NCBI GenBank assembly: GCA_964629225.1
Contig: CAZVQC010000003.1
Coordinates: 1 to 64,000 of the forward strand
Reading direction: 5' to 3'
DNA: 64,000 nucleotides
Origin: RUG14199 sp964629225
GTDB lineage: Bacteria > Bacillota > Clostridia > Oscillospirales > CAG-272
Below are positions 25,437-35,122 of the stretch, one piece after another (position 1 is the first letter of the stretch; the number at the start of each line of letters is the position of its first letter). Below the pieces are notes generated by a model. It did no database searches. It saw only the letters and a list, made by a program, of their open reading frames with translations, and had not been told where the DNA came from. A program made the translations under genes and the position numbers.

Positions 25437-28400
25437 TTTCTCTTCATGGTGACGGCGACCTTGCCGCATTCAAGTTCGATCTCACCCTTGAACTCCGGAT
25501 CGGTCACCGGTGTGTCAAGAACGGTGGCAAGAAGCTCCGACTCCATGTAGTCCCGCTTTGCGCCGATTATCTCGGCGGCGATGCCGTCGCAGTCGAAGCA
25601 GATATCGATGCGGTCGGATACGCTGAAGTCCGCGTCCTTGCGGAATACTTGGCACTGACGGAGGATGTCTCTGAGGATCCCCTCACGGAGAAGCTCATCC
25701 GTCACCTCCGTATCCATGCTGACTACTATGTCTCCGTCCTTCACGATGCAGACGTTGTCTCTCGGCACCGAGGTGAGAGTGAAGAGCTCCGAGGGCATCT
25801 TTCCGTCGTAGCCGGGAACGGTGACCTCACCGCCCGCTTCGATCATGGATACCACGGATGCCATATCGTCACCGTCAAGCCCTGCAAGGAGTCCCTTTAC
25901 TCGGTTCACATCCCCCTTGAGGAACGCGCCGGCTTTTCTGAAATCAAGTCCCGCCGTCTTCACCTCAAGAGCATCGGTGTTTTCAAGGATCACAAGGTCT
26001 TTTATGTTGACCTCGGACAGAAGCACCGGAACGAAAGCCTCGTCTATCTCGATCTTACCGTTTTCACGGCAGAGCCAGAGAGTTCCGAGGGGCTGACGTA
26101 TCCTGAGCTGCTTTTCGTTTCTCATCTTGAGAACGAGGGAGATGATGTTTCTCACCTCATCCACTTCGTCGATAACGTACTCAAGTTTCTCAATGCCCTC
26201 GTGAGCCTTCGGCCACTCGGTGAGATGAACGGAGGCGGCAGTTTCGGTGGAATAGCGGAGGACCACCTCCTGCCAAACGTGCTCCGTCATGAAGGGGATG
26301 ATGGGAGCCATCACCTGAGTGATGGTCTTGATAGCGTACATCATCACCGTGTAGGCGGTGTTCTTGTCCTCTCCGTCCTCCACCTTCCAGAACCTTCTGC
26401 GGTTGACACGGATGTAGAAGTTGGAGATGTCGTCCACCACTTTCTCATAGTAGGCGACCACGTCCTTGGTGGAGTAGGATTCCATCGCCTCGGTAGCCCG
26501 CTTTACGAACTCGTCAACGAGAGCCACAAGCCAGCGGTCGATGGGAGACAGTTTTTCAACGTCGATCTTCGTCACGTCCACCTTCGGGTGATCGATCTCC
26601 GCATAGGTGGCAAAGAAGGTGGAAAGATTCCAGTAAGCAAGGAGCTTTCTCTTGGCACCGTCACCGAGATTGAATCCGTAGCGAACGTCGTTGGTTATCG
26701 GGGCGGCAGCGTAGATGTACCTTGAGGGGTCTGCGCCCACCTTGTCGGCAGCCTCGTCAAAGCGGATCATGAAACCGGTCTTCGAGAAACGGCTTCCGTC
26801 TTCGGCGGTGACCATTCCGTAGGTACCCACCTGCTCGTATGGAGGCTCGTCCACCAGCACCGTGCTCATGAAGAGCATGGAGTAGAACCACAGGCGGATC
26901 TGTTCCTTCATCTCCACCACGTACTCGGCGGGGAAATACTGCTTCCAATACTCCGGATCCTCAAAATATTTGAGGGTGGAGAAGGGCACGATGCCCGCAT
27001 CCAGCCAAACGTCGCCTACCTGTTCGACCCTTGTGACGGGCTTGCCGCAGTGGGGGCAGGTGATGTGGATCCTGTCGATCCAAGGGCGGTGAAGGTGAGG
27101 CAGTGCGTCCACCAGATCTTTCTCCACTGCCTTCTCCCTCAGCTCCTCCTTGGAACCGATGACGGTGACGTGACCGCATTCACAGGGATAGAAAGGCAGG
27201 GGCAGACCGTAGTAACGCTTTCTTGATATGTTCCAATCGGTCATGTTGTTGAGCCAGTCAAGCATCCTCTTGCCCTGGTAGGCGGGATTCCACTTGACCT
27301 TCTCGGCGTTTCTTATGAGCCTCGGACGAAGCTCTTCAACGTCGATTGCCCATTCCTTCACACAGCGGAACAGTATCTCGGTCTTGCATCTCCAGCACAC
27401 CGGATAGCTGTGGGTTATCTTGTGGGTGTAGAAGAGCTTGCCCCGACGGCGAAGCTCCTCGAAAACGTCGTCTCTCACGTCGTGAGCGCTCTTGCCGGCG
27501 AACATTCCGCACTCGGCGCTCATGATACCGTACTCGTCGATGGGGATGAGAACGGAGATGTTCTCGCGGCGCCCCAGTTCAAAGTCCTCGGCACCGCAAC
27601 CGGGAGCGATGTGGACTACTCCGCATCCCTCGTCGTCCATAACGTCCTCCCAGGGGACGATACGGTGGTCAACGTCATTTTGGATGGGGAATTCCGGGAA
27701 GCAGGTCTCATAGTGAAGCCCCACGAGATCCGCGCCCTTGAACTCCTCCACCACGGGGTACTTGTCCTTGAACTTGCCCTCGTAGTAGGTCTTTCCCATG
27801 ATGAGGTCCTCGCCCTCATCGGTCTTCATCATAACGTAGCTCAACTCCGGATTCACCGCAAGAGCTGCGTTGGCGGTGAGAGTCCAGGGAGTGGTGGTCC
27901 ACACCAGCATCTTGGCGTCCTTCTCAACGAGAGGGAGCTTTATGAAGACCGCCACGTGCTCCACTTCCTTGTAGGAGCCGCTCATCTCGTGCTCGGAGAG
28001 GGACGTGCCGCAACGGGGACACCAGGGCATCGGCTTGTAGACCTGCTTGATCCAGCCGTTCTCATCACACTTCTTGAGGAACGCCCAAATGCCCGTTATG
28101 TTGGAATCCTTGTAAGTGTAGTAGGAGTTGTCCCAATCCATCCACTGACCGAGTCTTTTTGACTGCTCGGTTATGATACCGGAGAATTTTTTGACTCTCT
28201 CAATGCATTTGTCCGTGAATTTGTCAAGTCCGTACTCCTCAATGTCTCTCTTGCCCTTGAAGCCCAGCTCTTTCTCCACCTCGACCTCCACCCAGAGGCC
28301 CTGGCCGTCAAAGCCGTTGCGGTAGTGAGTATCGTAGCCCTGCATCGCCTTGTAGCGAAGAAAGACGTCCTTGAGGGTCCTGCCCCATGCGTGATGGATG

Positions 28401-28564
28401 CCCATCGGGTTGTTGGCGGTGATGGGCCCGTCTATGAAGCGGTATTTCGGACCGTTTGCATTTTTTTCCTTGAGCCGGTCAAAGGATCTCTCCTCTTCCC
28501 AGAATTTGAGTACCTCTTCCTCGTTTTTTGAAAACGAGTAGGAAAAGTCAAATGACTCCTTCAT
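25433..28564 (-). CDS. ileS: Isoleucyl-tRNA synthetase
   Basis: A 1043-residue class I synthetase charging tRNA-Ile. HIGH-type motif: NPMGIHHAWGRTLKD; KMSKS-type motif: DGSRFSKTGFMIRF. The editing domain is present (WTTTPWTLTANAAL). The Cys clusters CPRCG, CWRCKTE and CPHCG suggest zinc sites. The length and insertions resemble the eukaryote-like IleRS type (about 1040 residues) rather than the roughly 930-residue type with a C-terminal zinc finger. The start at 28564 has GGAGG 5 nt before it; a further upstream ATG is not used. It heads the capsule transcript by 4-bp overlap with the glycosyltransferase. No T-box was found upstream. Confidence 0.96.
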   Translation of the reverse strand: MKESFDFSYSFSKNEEEVLKFWEEERSFDRLKEKNANGPKYRFIDGPITANNPMGIHHAWGRTLKDVFLRYKAMQGYDTHYRNGFDGQGLWVEVEVEKELGFKGKRDIEEYGLDKFTDKCIERVKKFSGIITEQSKRLGQWMDWDNSYYTYKDSNITGIWAFLKKCDENGWIKQVYKPMPWCPRCGTSLSEHEMSGSYKEVEHVAVFIKLPLVEKDAKMLVWTTTPWTLTANAALAVNPELSYVMMKTDEGEDLIMGKTYYEGKFKDKYPVVEEFKGADLVGLHYETCFPEFPIQNDVDHRIVPWEDVMDDEGCGVVHIAPGCGAEDFELGRRENISVLIPIDEYGIMSAECGMFAGKSAHDVRDDVFEELRRRGKLFYTHKITHSYPVCWRCKTEILFRCVKEWAIDVEELRPRLIRNAEKVKWNPAYQGKRMLDWLNNMTDWNISRKRYYGLPLPFYPCECGHVTVIGSKEELREKAVEKDLVDALPHLHRPWIDRIHITCPHCGKPVTRVEQVGDVWLDAGIVPFSTLKYFEDPEYWKQYFPAEYVVEMKEQIRLWFYSMLFMSTVLVDEPPYEQVGTYGMVTAEDGSRFSKTGFMIRFDEAADKVGADPSRYIYAAAPITNDVRYGFNLGDGAKRKLLAYWNLSTFFATYAEIDHPKVDVTKIDVEKLSPIDRWLVALVDEFVKRATEAMESYSTKDVVAYYEKVVDDISNFYIRVNRRRFWKVEDGEDKNTAYTVMMYAIKTITQVMAPIIPFMTEHVWQEVVLRYSTETAASVHLTEWPKAHEGIEKLEYVIDEVDEVRNIISLVLKMRNEKQLRIRQPLGTLWLCRENGKIEIDEAFVPVLLSEVNIKDLVILENTDALEVKTAGLDFRKAGAFLKGDVNRVKGLLAGLDGDDMASVVSMIEAGGEVTVPGYDGKMPSELFTLTSVPRDNVCIVKDGDIVVSMDTEVTDELLREGILRDILRQCQVFRKDADFSVSDRIDICFDCDGIAAEIIGAKRDYMESELLATVLDTPVTDPEFKGEIELECGKVAVTMKRK

Positions 28565-28592
28565 GTTTTCCTCCGAAAATGTCACTAATAAT

Positions 28593-28620
28593 ATTATACT
28601 GTATTATTCTATCACAATAT
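28593..28620 (-). promoter_or_regulatory. Probable SigA promoter of ileS
   Basis: TATAAT (minus strand, 28593-28598) lies 28 bp before the ileS ATG. The upstream ATATTG at 16 bp is a poor -35. The short leader leaves no room for a T-box. Upstream, 28621-28780 shows no gene. Confidence 0.65.
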
Positions 28621-28781
28621 TTTCCCGAAATCAATAGTATTAAAAACAAAAAACCGCCCCGTAGCAGATAAAATTGCCGATAGGCGGGAAAAAGCGGGAT
28701 CGGGAATCGAAATTTGGGAGTGCGGGACTCGGAGTGATCGGCGATGAGTGGCGGACGGGATCGGCGGCGAGTGGCAAAAGG

Positions 28782-28838
28782 CAAAAAAAGCGGGGAGCCG
28801 GCATCGATGCCGAAAACGGCCGATACCGAGTCTCCCCG
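28782..28838 (-). terminator. Rho-independent terminator of mreB/mbl
   Basis: CGGGGAG (28791-28797) and CTCCCCG (28832-28838) form the outer stem around GGCATCGATGCC, and on the minus strand the stem is followed by seven T (28783-28789). It lies about 70 bp beyond the mreB stop. The spacer 28839-28906 contains two ATACCGA-like motifs. Confidence 0.85.
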
Positions 28839-28906
28839 ATGATCCGATTTGATCTGCGACACGCATGGGCTGATACCGACAAGCATCGGCAGTATCTCAC
28901 CCGAAG

Positions 28907-29938
28907 TCAGTTGAAAAAGCCCTGCTGGCGCATCCTTGAAATGTTGAGAGGCCCCTCCGGGATCACGGACAAGTGATCGAGGGACAGACCGGTGCCGATG
29001 GCAACGCAGTCCACCGCTTTGTTGGCGACTCTCGTCTTGATGCCGGTGACATGGGCTACGAGCTTGTCAAGTCCGTAGAGAAGGCTTCCTCCTCCGGTCA
29101 TGACGATGCCGTTGTAGAGGATGTCTCCGATGAGCTCCGGCGGAGTCTGCTCGATGACGTTGCACACCGCCTCGATAACGGCGGTTATGGGCTCCTCCAG
29201 TGCCTGGGGCATGTCGGTGGAAAAAATCCTGACCACCTTGGGCAGGCCCCTTATCAGGCAGCGACCCTTCACGTCAATAAAACGGGGCTCCTCTCTCTGC
29301 CATGCACCGCCCACCTTCACCTTGATTTCCTCGGCAGTCCGCTCACCGATGGCAACGCTGTAGCGCCGTCTTACGTAGCGGATTATCGCCTCGTCGAACT
29401 TGTCCCCGGCCACCTTGATGGATCTTGAGATGACGACTCCTCCGAGAGAGATCACCGCAACGTCGGTGGTACCGCCGCCGATGTCAACTATCATGTGGCC
29501 GTTGGGGGTGGAGATGTCGATACCCGCTCCGATGGCGGCGGCTACCGGCTCCTCGATAAGGTAGGTCTTCTTTGCCCCCGCCTGGTTTGCGGCGTCGATA
29601 ACGGCACGCTCCTCCACCTCGGTGATACCGCTGGGAACGCAGATGATGACACGGGGCTGACGGAAGTAGACTCTGCCGCAGGCCCTCTTTATGAAGTGCT
29701 GGATCATCCTGAGGGTGACCTCATACTGACTTATGACACCGTCCCTCAGGGGGCGGAGAGCTATTATATTACCCGGCGTTCTGCCCAGCATCTGCTGTGC
29801 TTCCCTGCCGATCTTCAAAATATTGCCCGTGTCCCGGTCGATGGCGACCACGGAGGGCTCCTTCAGCACGATCCCCTTGCCCTTCACATAGACAAGGACC
29901 GTTGCCGTGCCGAGATCTATTCCGATATCCTTGCGCAT
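28907..29938 (-). CDS. mreB: Rod shape-determining actin homologue (MreB/Mbl family)
   Basis: A 343-residue bacterial actin that organises lateral cell-wall synthesis. It has phosphate-1 DIGIDLGTATVLVYVKGKG, LIEEPVAAAIGAGIDI, phosphate-2 MIVDIGGGTTDVAVISL and the adenosine motif IVMTGGGSLLYGLDKLV. CGGAG precedes the ATG by 5 nt. It is a single gene rather than part of an mreBCD cluster, which suggests the Mbl or MreBH type; subclass cannot be fixed by eye. Confidence 0.95.
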   Translation of the reverse strand: MRKDIGIDLGTATVLVYVKGKGIVLKEPSVVAIDRDTGNILKIGREAQQMLGRTPGNIIALRPLRDGVISQYEVTLRMIQHFIKRACGRVYFRQPRVIICVPSGITEVEERAVIDAANQAGAKKTYLIEEPVAAAIGAGIDISTPNGHMIVDIGGGTTDVAVISLGGVVISRSIKVAGDKFDEAIIRYVRRRYSVAIGERTAEEIKVKVGGAWQREEPRFIDVKGRCLIRGLPKVVRIFSTDMPQALEEPITAVIEAVCNVIEQTPPELIGDILYNGIVMTGGGSLLYGLDKLVAHVTGIKTRVANKAVDCVAIGTGLSLDHLSVIPEGPLNISRMRQQGFFN

Positions 29939-30044
29939 TCAGACTCCGTTCTTCCGGGTCTGACCCCGGAGCTCGTTACTATTATATGACGTGTCCCCGG
30001 CGGAGTATCCCCGCCGAGAACGGCTTTTTTCGGTAGTACCTTGT

Positions 30045-30073
30045 ATTTTACCACAGAAAAAAGGCTTTTGCAA
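30045..30073 (-). promoter_or_regulatory. SigA promoter of mreB/mbl
   Basis: TTGCAA (30068-30073) and TAAAAT (30045-30050) on the minus strand are 17 bp apart. A second TATAAT (29981-29986) closer to the gene lacks a good -35. Confidence 0.75.
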
Positions 30074-30110
30074 CCACTTTTGACAAAAAACCGTCGCCGT
30101 ACCGATCCAA

Positions 30111-30232
30111 AAAAAAGAAAAGTGTCCCCATCGAAAAAAGCGTTACCTTCGAAAAGAGGAGCGTCCCACTTGAAAAAAGCGTCCCAATTTGAAAAGAAAA
30201 GCACCCCTGTTTGAAGAAAAGCATCCCAATTT
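30111..30232. repeat. Tandem array of about 20-bp degenerate repeats
   Basis: Six units of 18 to 22 bp, of the form GAAAAAAGCGTCCCAATTT, start at 30111, 30133, 30151, 30172, 30191 and 30213. They lie between the divergent mreB and ABC transporter genes. Purines and pyrimidines segregate strongly between halves of the unit. No gene is encoded. Confidence 0.8.
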
Positions 30233-30306
30233 GAAAGATAACGGGGCGTGGGGCTCAAATGCCATGAAAAAACACCGGGAGTTCACACGGACTTCACTTT
30301 GATGGG

Positions 30307-30326
30307 GTACAGTATCGGTATTGTAC
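30307..30326 (+). promoter_or_regulatory. 20-bp near-palindrome upstream of the ABC transporter operon
   Basis: GTACAGTATCGGTATTGTAC is an inverted repeat with 8 of 10 pairs matched, placed 54 bp before the start codon. GntR-family (YtrA-like) regulators often control such ABC-2 operons through sites of this kind, so it is a candidate operator. No clear promoter hexamers were recognised. Confidence 0.45.
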
Positions 30327-30379
30327 GAAGAGCCCCCAAAGGGAACGCTCTTCGAAATAACGAACGGAGGACAAAAGCT

Positions 30380-31561
30380 TTGATAGAAGTCAAAGAGCTG
30401 ACGAAAAAATACGGCGCAAACACCGCCGTCAAGAACCTCAGCCTCACCGTGGAAAAAGGGCACATCTACGGCTTCCTCGGCCCCAACGGAGCGGGAAAAT
30501 CCACCACCATGAACATCATAACCGGGTGCCTTGCCGCCACCGACGGCACCGTCACCGTCAACGGCTACGATATCTACGAGGAGGCAAATCGGGCGAAGAG
30601 ATGCATCGGATACCTTCCGGAGTTCCCGCCCCTCTACAACGACATGACCCCCTCGGAGTATCTTCGCTTCGTGGCAAGGGCGAAAAAGGTCTCTCCCCTC
30701 AAGATGGAAAAGGAGATATCCCGTGTCATGGAGAAGACCGGAGTTACCGAGGTGAAGGACCGACTGATACGGAACCTTTCAAAGGGCTACAAGCAGCGTG
30801 TGGGCATCGCCCAGACCCTTCTCGGAGACCCGGAGTTCATTATCCTCGACGAGCCTACGGTGGGTCTTGACCCCCTTCAGCTCATCGGGATAAGAGAGCT
30901 GATCGTCTCCTTAAAGGAGGATCACGGAGTCATCCTCTCAAGCCACATAATGGGGGAGATCGAAGCGGTGTGCGACAGCGTCACCATGATCTGCCACGGA
31001 GAGGTGGTGGCCTCCGGCACCTTCGACGAACTTGAAAAAAGATACGGCGACATGATCCGGCTCACGGTAAAAGGCGATAATATCTGCAAAAAGGGCGTGG
31101 AAAGCGCCCTCTCTCCCCTCTCTGCAAGCTATCTCAGAGTCACCGAGACCGGCAGGAGCGCCAAGGTCATCATCGTATCGAAGGATGAGACCGCCTCGGA
31201 CAGAGCCGTCGCTCTTCTTGAAGCTGCGGGCTTTTCCGAAGTGAAAAAGGAAGACGGCTTCGACCTTGAGGATCTTTTTGTCCGCCTCACCGATACGGGC
31301 GAAAAAGCACCGGAGAAAACAACCGCACCGGAGAAAGAGGCGAATGAGGCATCGGACTACGAGAGCCGCTTCAACCTTGAGGCGGAGGACGTTTCTCCGA
31401 CGGATGAAGCCTACGACGGTGCCGCCGAGGTATCGCACCCCGACACCGACTCGGAAAACAGCCTCGCCTGCGGTGGCGAGGAAAACGAAAGTGACGGTGA
31501 GGACGTCTCCGCCACCGACACCCACGAGGAAAGTGAAGCAAAAGGAGGTGAGGCAGAATGA
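30380..31561 (+). CDS. ABC-2 type transporter ATP-binding protein (GldA-like)
   Basis: A 393-residue ATPase with Walker A GPNGAGKST (residues 34-42), signature LSKGYKQRVG and Walker B FIILDEPTVGLDP. The last 90 residues are a highly acidic Glu/Asp/Ala/Thr tail not normally found in the family. The start is TTG at 30380, with CGGAGG 9 nt before it; upstream in-frame codons lie in the repeat and palindrome region. It overlaps the permease gene by 4 bp (ATGA) and begins a four-gene unit matching the GldA-GldF-GldG layout plus DUF4340. The substrate is unknown. Confidence 0.92.
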   Translation: MIEVKELTKKYGANTAVKNLSLTVEKGHIYGFLGPNGAGKSTTMNIITGCLAATDGTVTVNGYDIYEEANRAKRCIGYLPEFPPLYNDMTPSEYLRFVARAKKVSPLKMEKEISRVMEKTGVTEVKDRLIRNLSKGYKQRVGIAQTLLGDPEFIILDEPTVGLDPLQLIGIRELIVSLKEDHGVILSSHIMGEIEAVCDSVTMICHGEVVASGTFDELEKRYGDMIRLTVKGDNICKKGVESALSPLSASYLRVTETGRSAKVIIVSKDETASDRAVALLEAAGFSEVKKEDGFDLEDLFVRLTDTGEKAPEKTTAPEKEANEASDYESRFNLEAEDVSPTDEAYDGAAEVSHPDTDSENSLACGGEENESDGEDVSATDTHEESEAKGGEAE

Positions 31562-32436
31562 ACGCCATCTACAGAAAGGATCTCAAGAGTGCCTTCTGCA
31601 ACATGACAGCGGTGGTGCTCATCGCCTACGTTCTCTTCATAATGGGCTTTTACACCGTGTCACTGAACCTTAACTACGGCGGCAGCGGCATGGGCTACGC
31701 ACAGTTCGAGTACACGCTGGCATCCGCCGCAATTCCCGCAATGCTGGCACTGCCGGTCATCACCGTCCGCTCCTTCTCCGAGGAGAAGCACGCAAAGACC
31801 GACTGCCTGCTCTACTCTCTGCCCATCGGCACCGGGTCCGTGGTGGCGGCAAAATACCTGTCCATGGTGACGGTATTCGCAATACCCACCGCAACACTGG
31901 GGCTCTTCCCCTTCATACTGTCCATTTTCGGAACGGTCCGTCTCAACACCGCCTACGCCACCCTTCTCATGTGGTTCCTGTTGGGCTGCACTCTCATCGC
32001 CATCGGGATGTTCATCTCCTCCACCACCGAAAGCTCCGTCATCTCCGCCATCGTCAGCATGTGCGTGATAGTTTTCGTTGCCTGCGCCGAGACCGTGGCG
32101 GCGGCAGTGGATTCAAAGGCCTCCGTATCATTTGCGGCGGCTCTCGGAGTCTGCATCCTGTTTGGCATCTTGACCAAGATATCCACAAGGGAGACGGTTC
32201 CCTCCGTGGCGGTGTCACTCGTCACCGGTGTGGCGGCAACCGTGGTCTACATTGCCAAGTCCGAGCTCTACGAGGGACTTCTCTCCTCCGTCATCGAAAG
32301 ATTCGCACTCTTCTCTCCCGTCGGCAACACCGCCTCCGGGATACTTGACCTGAAGAGCGTCCTTTTCTATCTCAGCATCATCGCATTCTTCGTCTTCCTC
32401 ACCGTCCGTTCGGCGGAGAAGAAGCGTTGGAACTAA
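31558..32436 (+). CDS. ABC-2 type transporter permease (GldF-like)
   Basis: A 292-residue membrane protein with about six hydrophobic segments. The motif TVRSFSEEKHAKTDCLLYSLPIG is typical of the ABC-2 family region after the second segment. The C-terminus ends VFLTVRSAEKKRW. It is coupled to the ATPase and followed after 12 bp by the GldG-like gene, so the three should form one membrane complex. Confidence 0.9.
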   Translation: MNAIYRKDLKSAFCNMTAVVLIAYVLFIMGFYTVSLNLNYGGSGMGYAQFEYTLASAAIPAMLALPVITVRSFSEEKHAKTDCLLYSLPIGTGSVVAAKYLSMVTVFAIPTATLGLFPFILSIFGTVRLNTAYATLLMWFLLGCTLIAIGMFISSTTESSVISAIVSMCVIVFVACAETVAAAVDSKASVSFAAALGVCILFGILTKISTRETVPSVAVSLVTGVAATVVYIAKSELYEGLLSSVIERFALFSPVGNTASGILDLKSVLFYLSIIAFFVFLTVRSAEKKRWN

Positions 32437-32448
32437 GGAGGGATACTC

Positions 32449-33930
32449 ATGAAAAAGTCAAGCAAAAGAACACTTAAGCTTGGGGTCTTCACGGTCGCCC
32501 TGTCCGCCGTGGTGCTGGCGATACTGATCGCCCTCAACGCCCTTTTCGCATCTCTCCCCTCAAGCATCACCGAGATCGACACCACGCAAGGCTCCCTCTT
32601 CACCGTCACCGACGAGACGAAAGAAATCGTCTCCTCCGTCGGGGAAAAGGTGGAGATCTTCATGCTTTGCGAGGAGTCGGAGGAAAGCGCAAACTCTCAG
32701 CTCATCGGCTTTGCGAAGAAGTACTGCGAGATCAACCCGAATATCTCGTTCTCAACAGTGGATCCGGGGGTGGATCCGGAGTTCTCATCAAATTACACCG
32801 ACGAAAATCTCTCCTCCGGCTCCCTCATCATAGCAAGTGCCAAGCGGAGCTACTCGGTGGATGCCTCCCGGTTCTTCATGTACGAGACCTCCTACGGTCA
32901 GTACGATCAGAGCACCTACAGCACCTACGCCTCCATGGGCTACTTCACCGGAGACGACCCGCTGAAATTCTACGGTGAGTCACTGATCACCGGCGCCATA
33001 GACTACGTCACCGCCGGGGAGATACCCACCTGTTATCTTCTCGCCGGACACAATGAGAAGGAGCTGTCCGCCACCTTCGCCGACTACGTGAAGGACGACA
33101 ACGTGGAGACGGAGAGCCTCTCCCTCATCACCGGAGACGGCAAGATACCGGAGGACTGCAGCATGATCCTCATCAATGACCCGGATTACGACATCACAAA
33201 GGAAGAATCCGAGGTGCTGGCAAGCTACTTCAAGTCCGGCGGCAGGATCCTCCTTATCACCTACTACGCCTCCTTCTCGGAGGAAAAGATGCCGAACCTC
33301 TCATCCCTCACAAAGGAGATGGGGCTTGAGGGCATCCACGGGCTCACCGTCGATCCCAGCGGCAGTTACTACAGTCAGTACCCCATCTACCTTGTGCCCA
33401 AGGTGGATGCCACCACCGCTCCCCTGACGGGAAAGGGCGCCGGAAACATGACCTACTTCTTCCCCCTCTCCCACGGTATCAAAGCCGTTGAGGGCACCGA
33501 GTGCTCCGTCTACTCCATCCTTTCCACCTCCGACTCGGCGTTCGTGAAGAAAAATTACGAAAAACTCTCCTCCTTCGACAAGGATGATGGAGACTTTGAA
33601 GGCTCCGTCATGGTGGCTGCGGGAAGCAGTTACACCGGCACCGACGGGGGCGGAAACAACACAGAGGGACAGTTCGTCTGGTTTGCATCCCCCTCGGCAG
33701 TGGAGGCAAGCTATGACTACGGCGGAAACTCCACGCTCTTTATCGGAACTTTGGAGATGATGTGCGAGAAGGAAGAGTCCGTTGCGCTGATCGGCGTGGA
33801 CGTGGACAACTCCACCCTCGCCACCACCGACTCCGACGTGACCTTCTGGAGCACCGTCCTACTCTTCGTCCTTCCCGTCTCCGTTTTAGCGGCAGGCTTT
33901 GCAGTCTGGATGCGCCGCCGCAGAAAGTAA
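32449..33930 (+). CDS. GldG-like auxiliary ABC transporter protein
   Basis: A 493-residue protein with one N-terminal membrane segment (about residues 13-35), a large extracellular part and a C-terminal membrane segment ending in VWMRRRRK. The fold marker is the intracellular-transport-like segment after ITEIDTTQGSLFTVTDETKEI, and LLAGHNEKELSATFADYV. This is the layout of ABC-type uncharacterised transport proteins linked to GldA/GldF. Its role in this organism is not known. Confidence 0.85.
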   Translation: MKKSSKRTLKLGVFTVALSAVVLAILIALNALFASLPSSITEIDTTQGSLFTVTDETKEIVSSVGEKVEIFMLCEESEESANSQLIGFAKKYCEINPNISFSTVDPGVDPEFSSNYTDENLSSGSLIIASAKRSYSVDASRFFMYETSYGQYDQSTYSTYASMGYFTGDDPLKFYGESLITGAIDYVTAGEIPTCYLLAGHNEKELSATFADYVKDDNVETESLSLITGDGKIPEDCSMILINDPDYDITKEESEVLASYFKSGGRILLITYYASFSEEKMPNLSSLTKEMGLEGIHGLTVDPSGSYYSQYPIYLVPKVDATTAPLTGKGAGNMTYFFPLSHGIKAVEGTECSVYSILSTSDSAFVKKNYEKLSSFDKDDGDFEGSVMVAAGSSYTGTDGGGNNTEGQFVWFASPSAVEASYDYGGNSTLFIGTLEMMCEKEESVALIGVDVDNSTLATTDSDVTFWSTVLLFVLPVSVLAAGFAVWMRRRRK

Positions 33931-33936
33931 AGAGCC

Positions 33937-34983
33937 ATGAAAAAAAGAGTTATCACATTAGTTTCTCTGTCCCTCATCTTAGCCCTCCTCATCGGAGGAG
34001 TGGCGCTGATGGGACACCTCAATGAAAAAAAGGCGGCGACGGATGCCGCCTCCAAGGAGACGGAGAACACCGAGATCCCCGTCACCGCAAAGAATGCCTC
34101 GGATATCACCGAGTTATCCTTCGAAAGAGAGGGCGTTGCCCTCACGTTCACAAAGGATTCGGACGGAGATTGGTATTGCGAGGGCAGTGACCTTCCGATG
34201 AAAGCCTCCGTCATCGGAAACATGGTGTCGTCTCTCTCCCCCCTGACGGCGGCAAGAGACCTGGGCACCGAGGACCCCGGCACCTACGGGCTTGACTCTC
34301 CCTCACTGACGGTAACCGCCGTCTACGGCGAGGAAAAGGTGGAGCTGGTATTCGGAAACATCAACAGCTTCAACAGCCGCATCTATCTCAAGAACGCGAC
34401 GAGCGGTCGCATCTATCTTGCGGACTCCTCCGTCACCGACCCCTTCGACAGGGACTTTGAGGACTTCGTAAACACCGACTCCCTTCCCACCGGGCTCTAC
34501 TCCGATGGAGTGACGGCTATCACCGTCCGTGATGAAACGGGAGCGGAGAACGTCATTTCGGACGAGACCGGGATAGAAAACGCCTTTTCCCTCATCGAGG
34601 CTATTGACTTTTCCCCAAAAAACTGCTATCATACCGACAAAAGCGACTACGAGAGCTACGGCATCTCGGAGGCCGGAACCATGATAGAGATCACCTACAA
34701 AGAAGACTCGGATGACTCCGAGGATCCCGAGGACACCGACGGCACCTCCTCCACCCCGGCGGCAACAAGGCATTTTACCGTCTTTTTCGGAAAGAATCAC
34801 GAAACTGAAGTGACTCTGACGGACGACGACGGTAACAGCTACCCCTCCACCGTGCAGACCTACTACTACACCGTGTCGGACGGGCAGCTCATCTACTCCC
34901 TTGACAGCGGCGCATACGAGGATCTGATGGAGCTCATGTCCTACGTGCCGGCGGATACCGAAAAAACGGAGGCGGAAGACTGA
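33937..34983 (+). CDS. DUF4340 domain protein
   Basis: A 348-residue protein with a single N-terminal membrane anchor (ITLVSLSLILALLIGGVAL) and an extracellular domain with YGLDSPSLTVTAVYG and TGLYSDGVTAITV. The DUF4340 assignment rests on this layout and on its position directly after a GldG-like gene, the usual partner. The region near residues 250-270 is Asp/Glu/Ser/Thr-rich. It probably ends the transporter operon. Confidence 0.8.
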   Translation: MKKRVITLVSLSLILALLIGGVALMGHLNEKKAATDAASKETENTEIPVTAKNASDITELSFEREGVALTFTKDSDGDWYCEGSDLPMKASVIGNMVSSLSPLTAARDLGTEDPGTYGLDSPSLTVTAVYGEEKVELVFGNINSFNSRIYLKNATSGRIYLADSSVTDPFDRDFEDFVNTDSLPTGLYSDGVTAITVRDETGAENVISDETGIENAFSLIEAIDFSPKNCYHTDKSDYESYGISEAGTMIEITYKEDSDDSEDPEDTDGTSSTPAATRHFTVFFGKNHETEVTLTDDDGNSYPSTVQTYYYTVSDGQLIYSLDSGAYEDLMELMSYVPADTEKTEAED

Positions 34984-35122
34984 CCCGAAGGGCAAAAGTC
35001 TCCCTGAACTCTCCCCGACAGCGGGAAAGACCGAAGCGGTCTCGTCGGAAGCCCTCGGACGGGGCACGAAAGGTTCCCACCGAAGCTCAAACAGCCGCAA
35101 AGACAGAAAACGAGGTAACACC

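Noticed and set aside
28565..28906. T-box riboswitch upstream of ileS
   Set aside because: No AGGGTGG-NACCGCG-like T-box sequence was found on the minus strand, and the likely promoter is too close to the gene.
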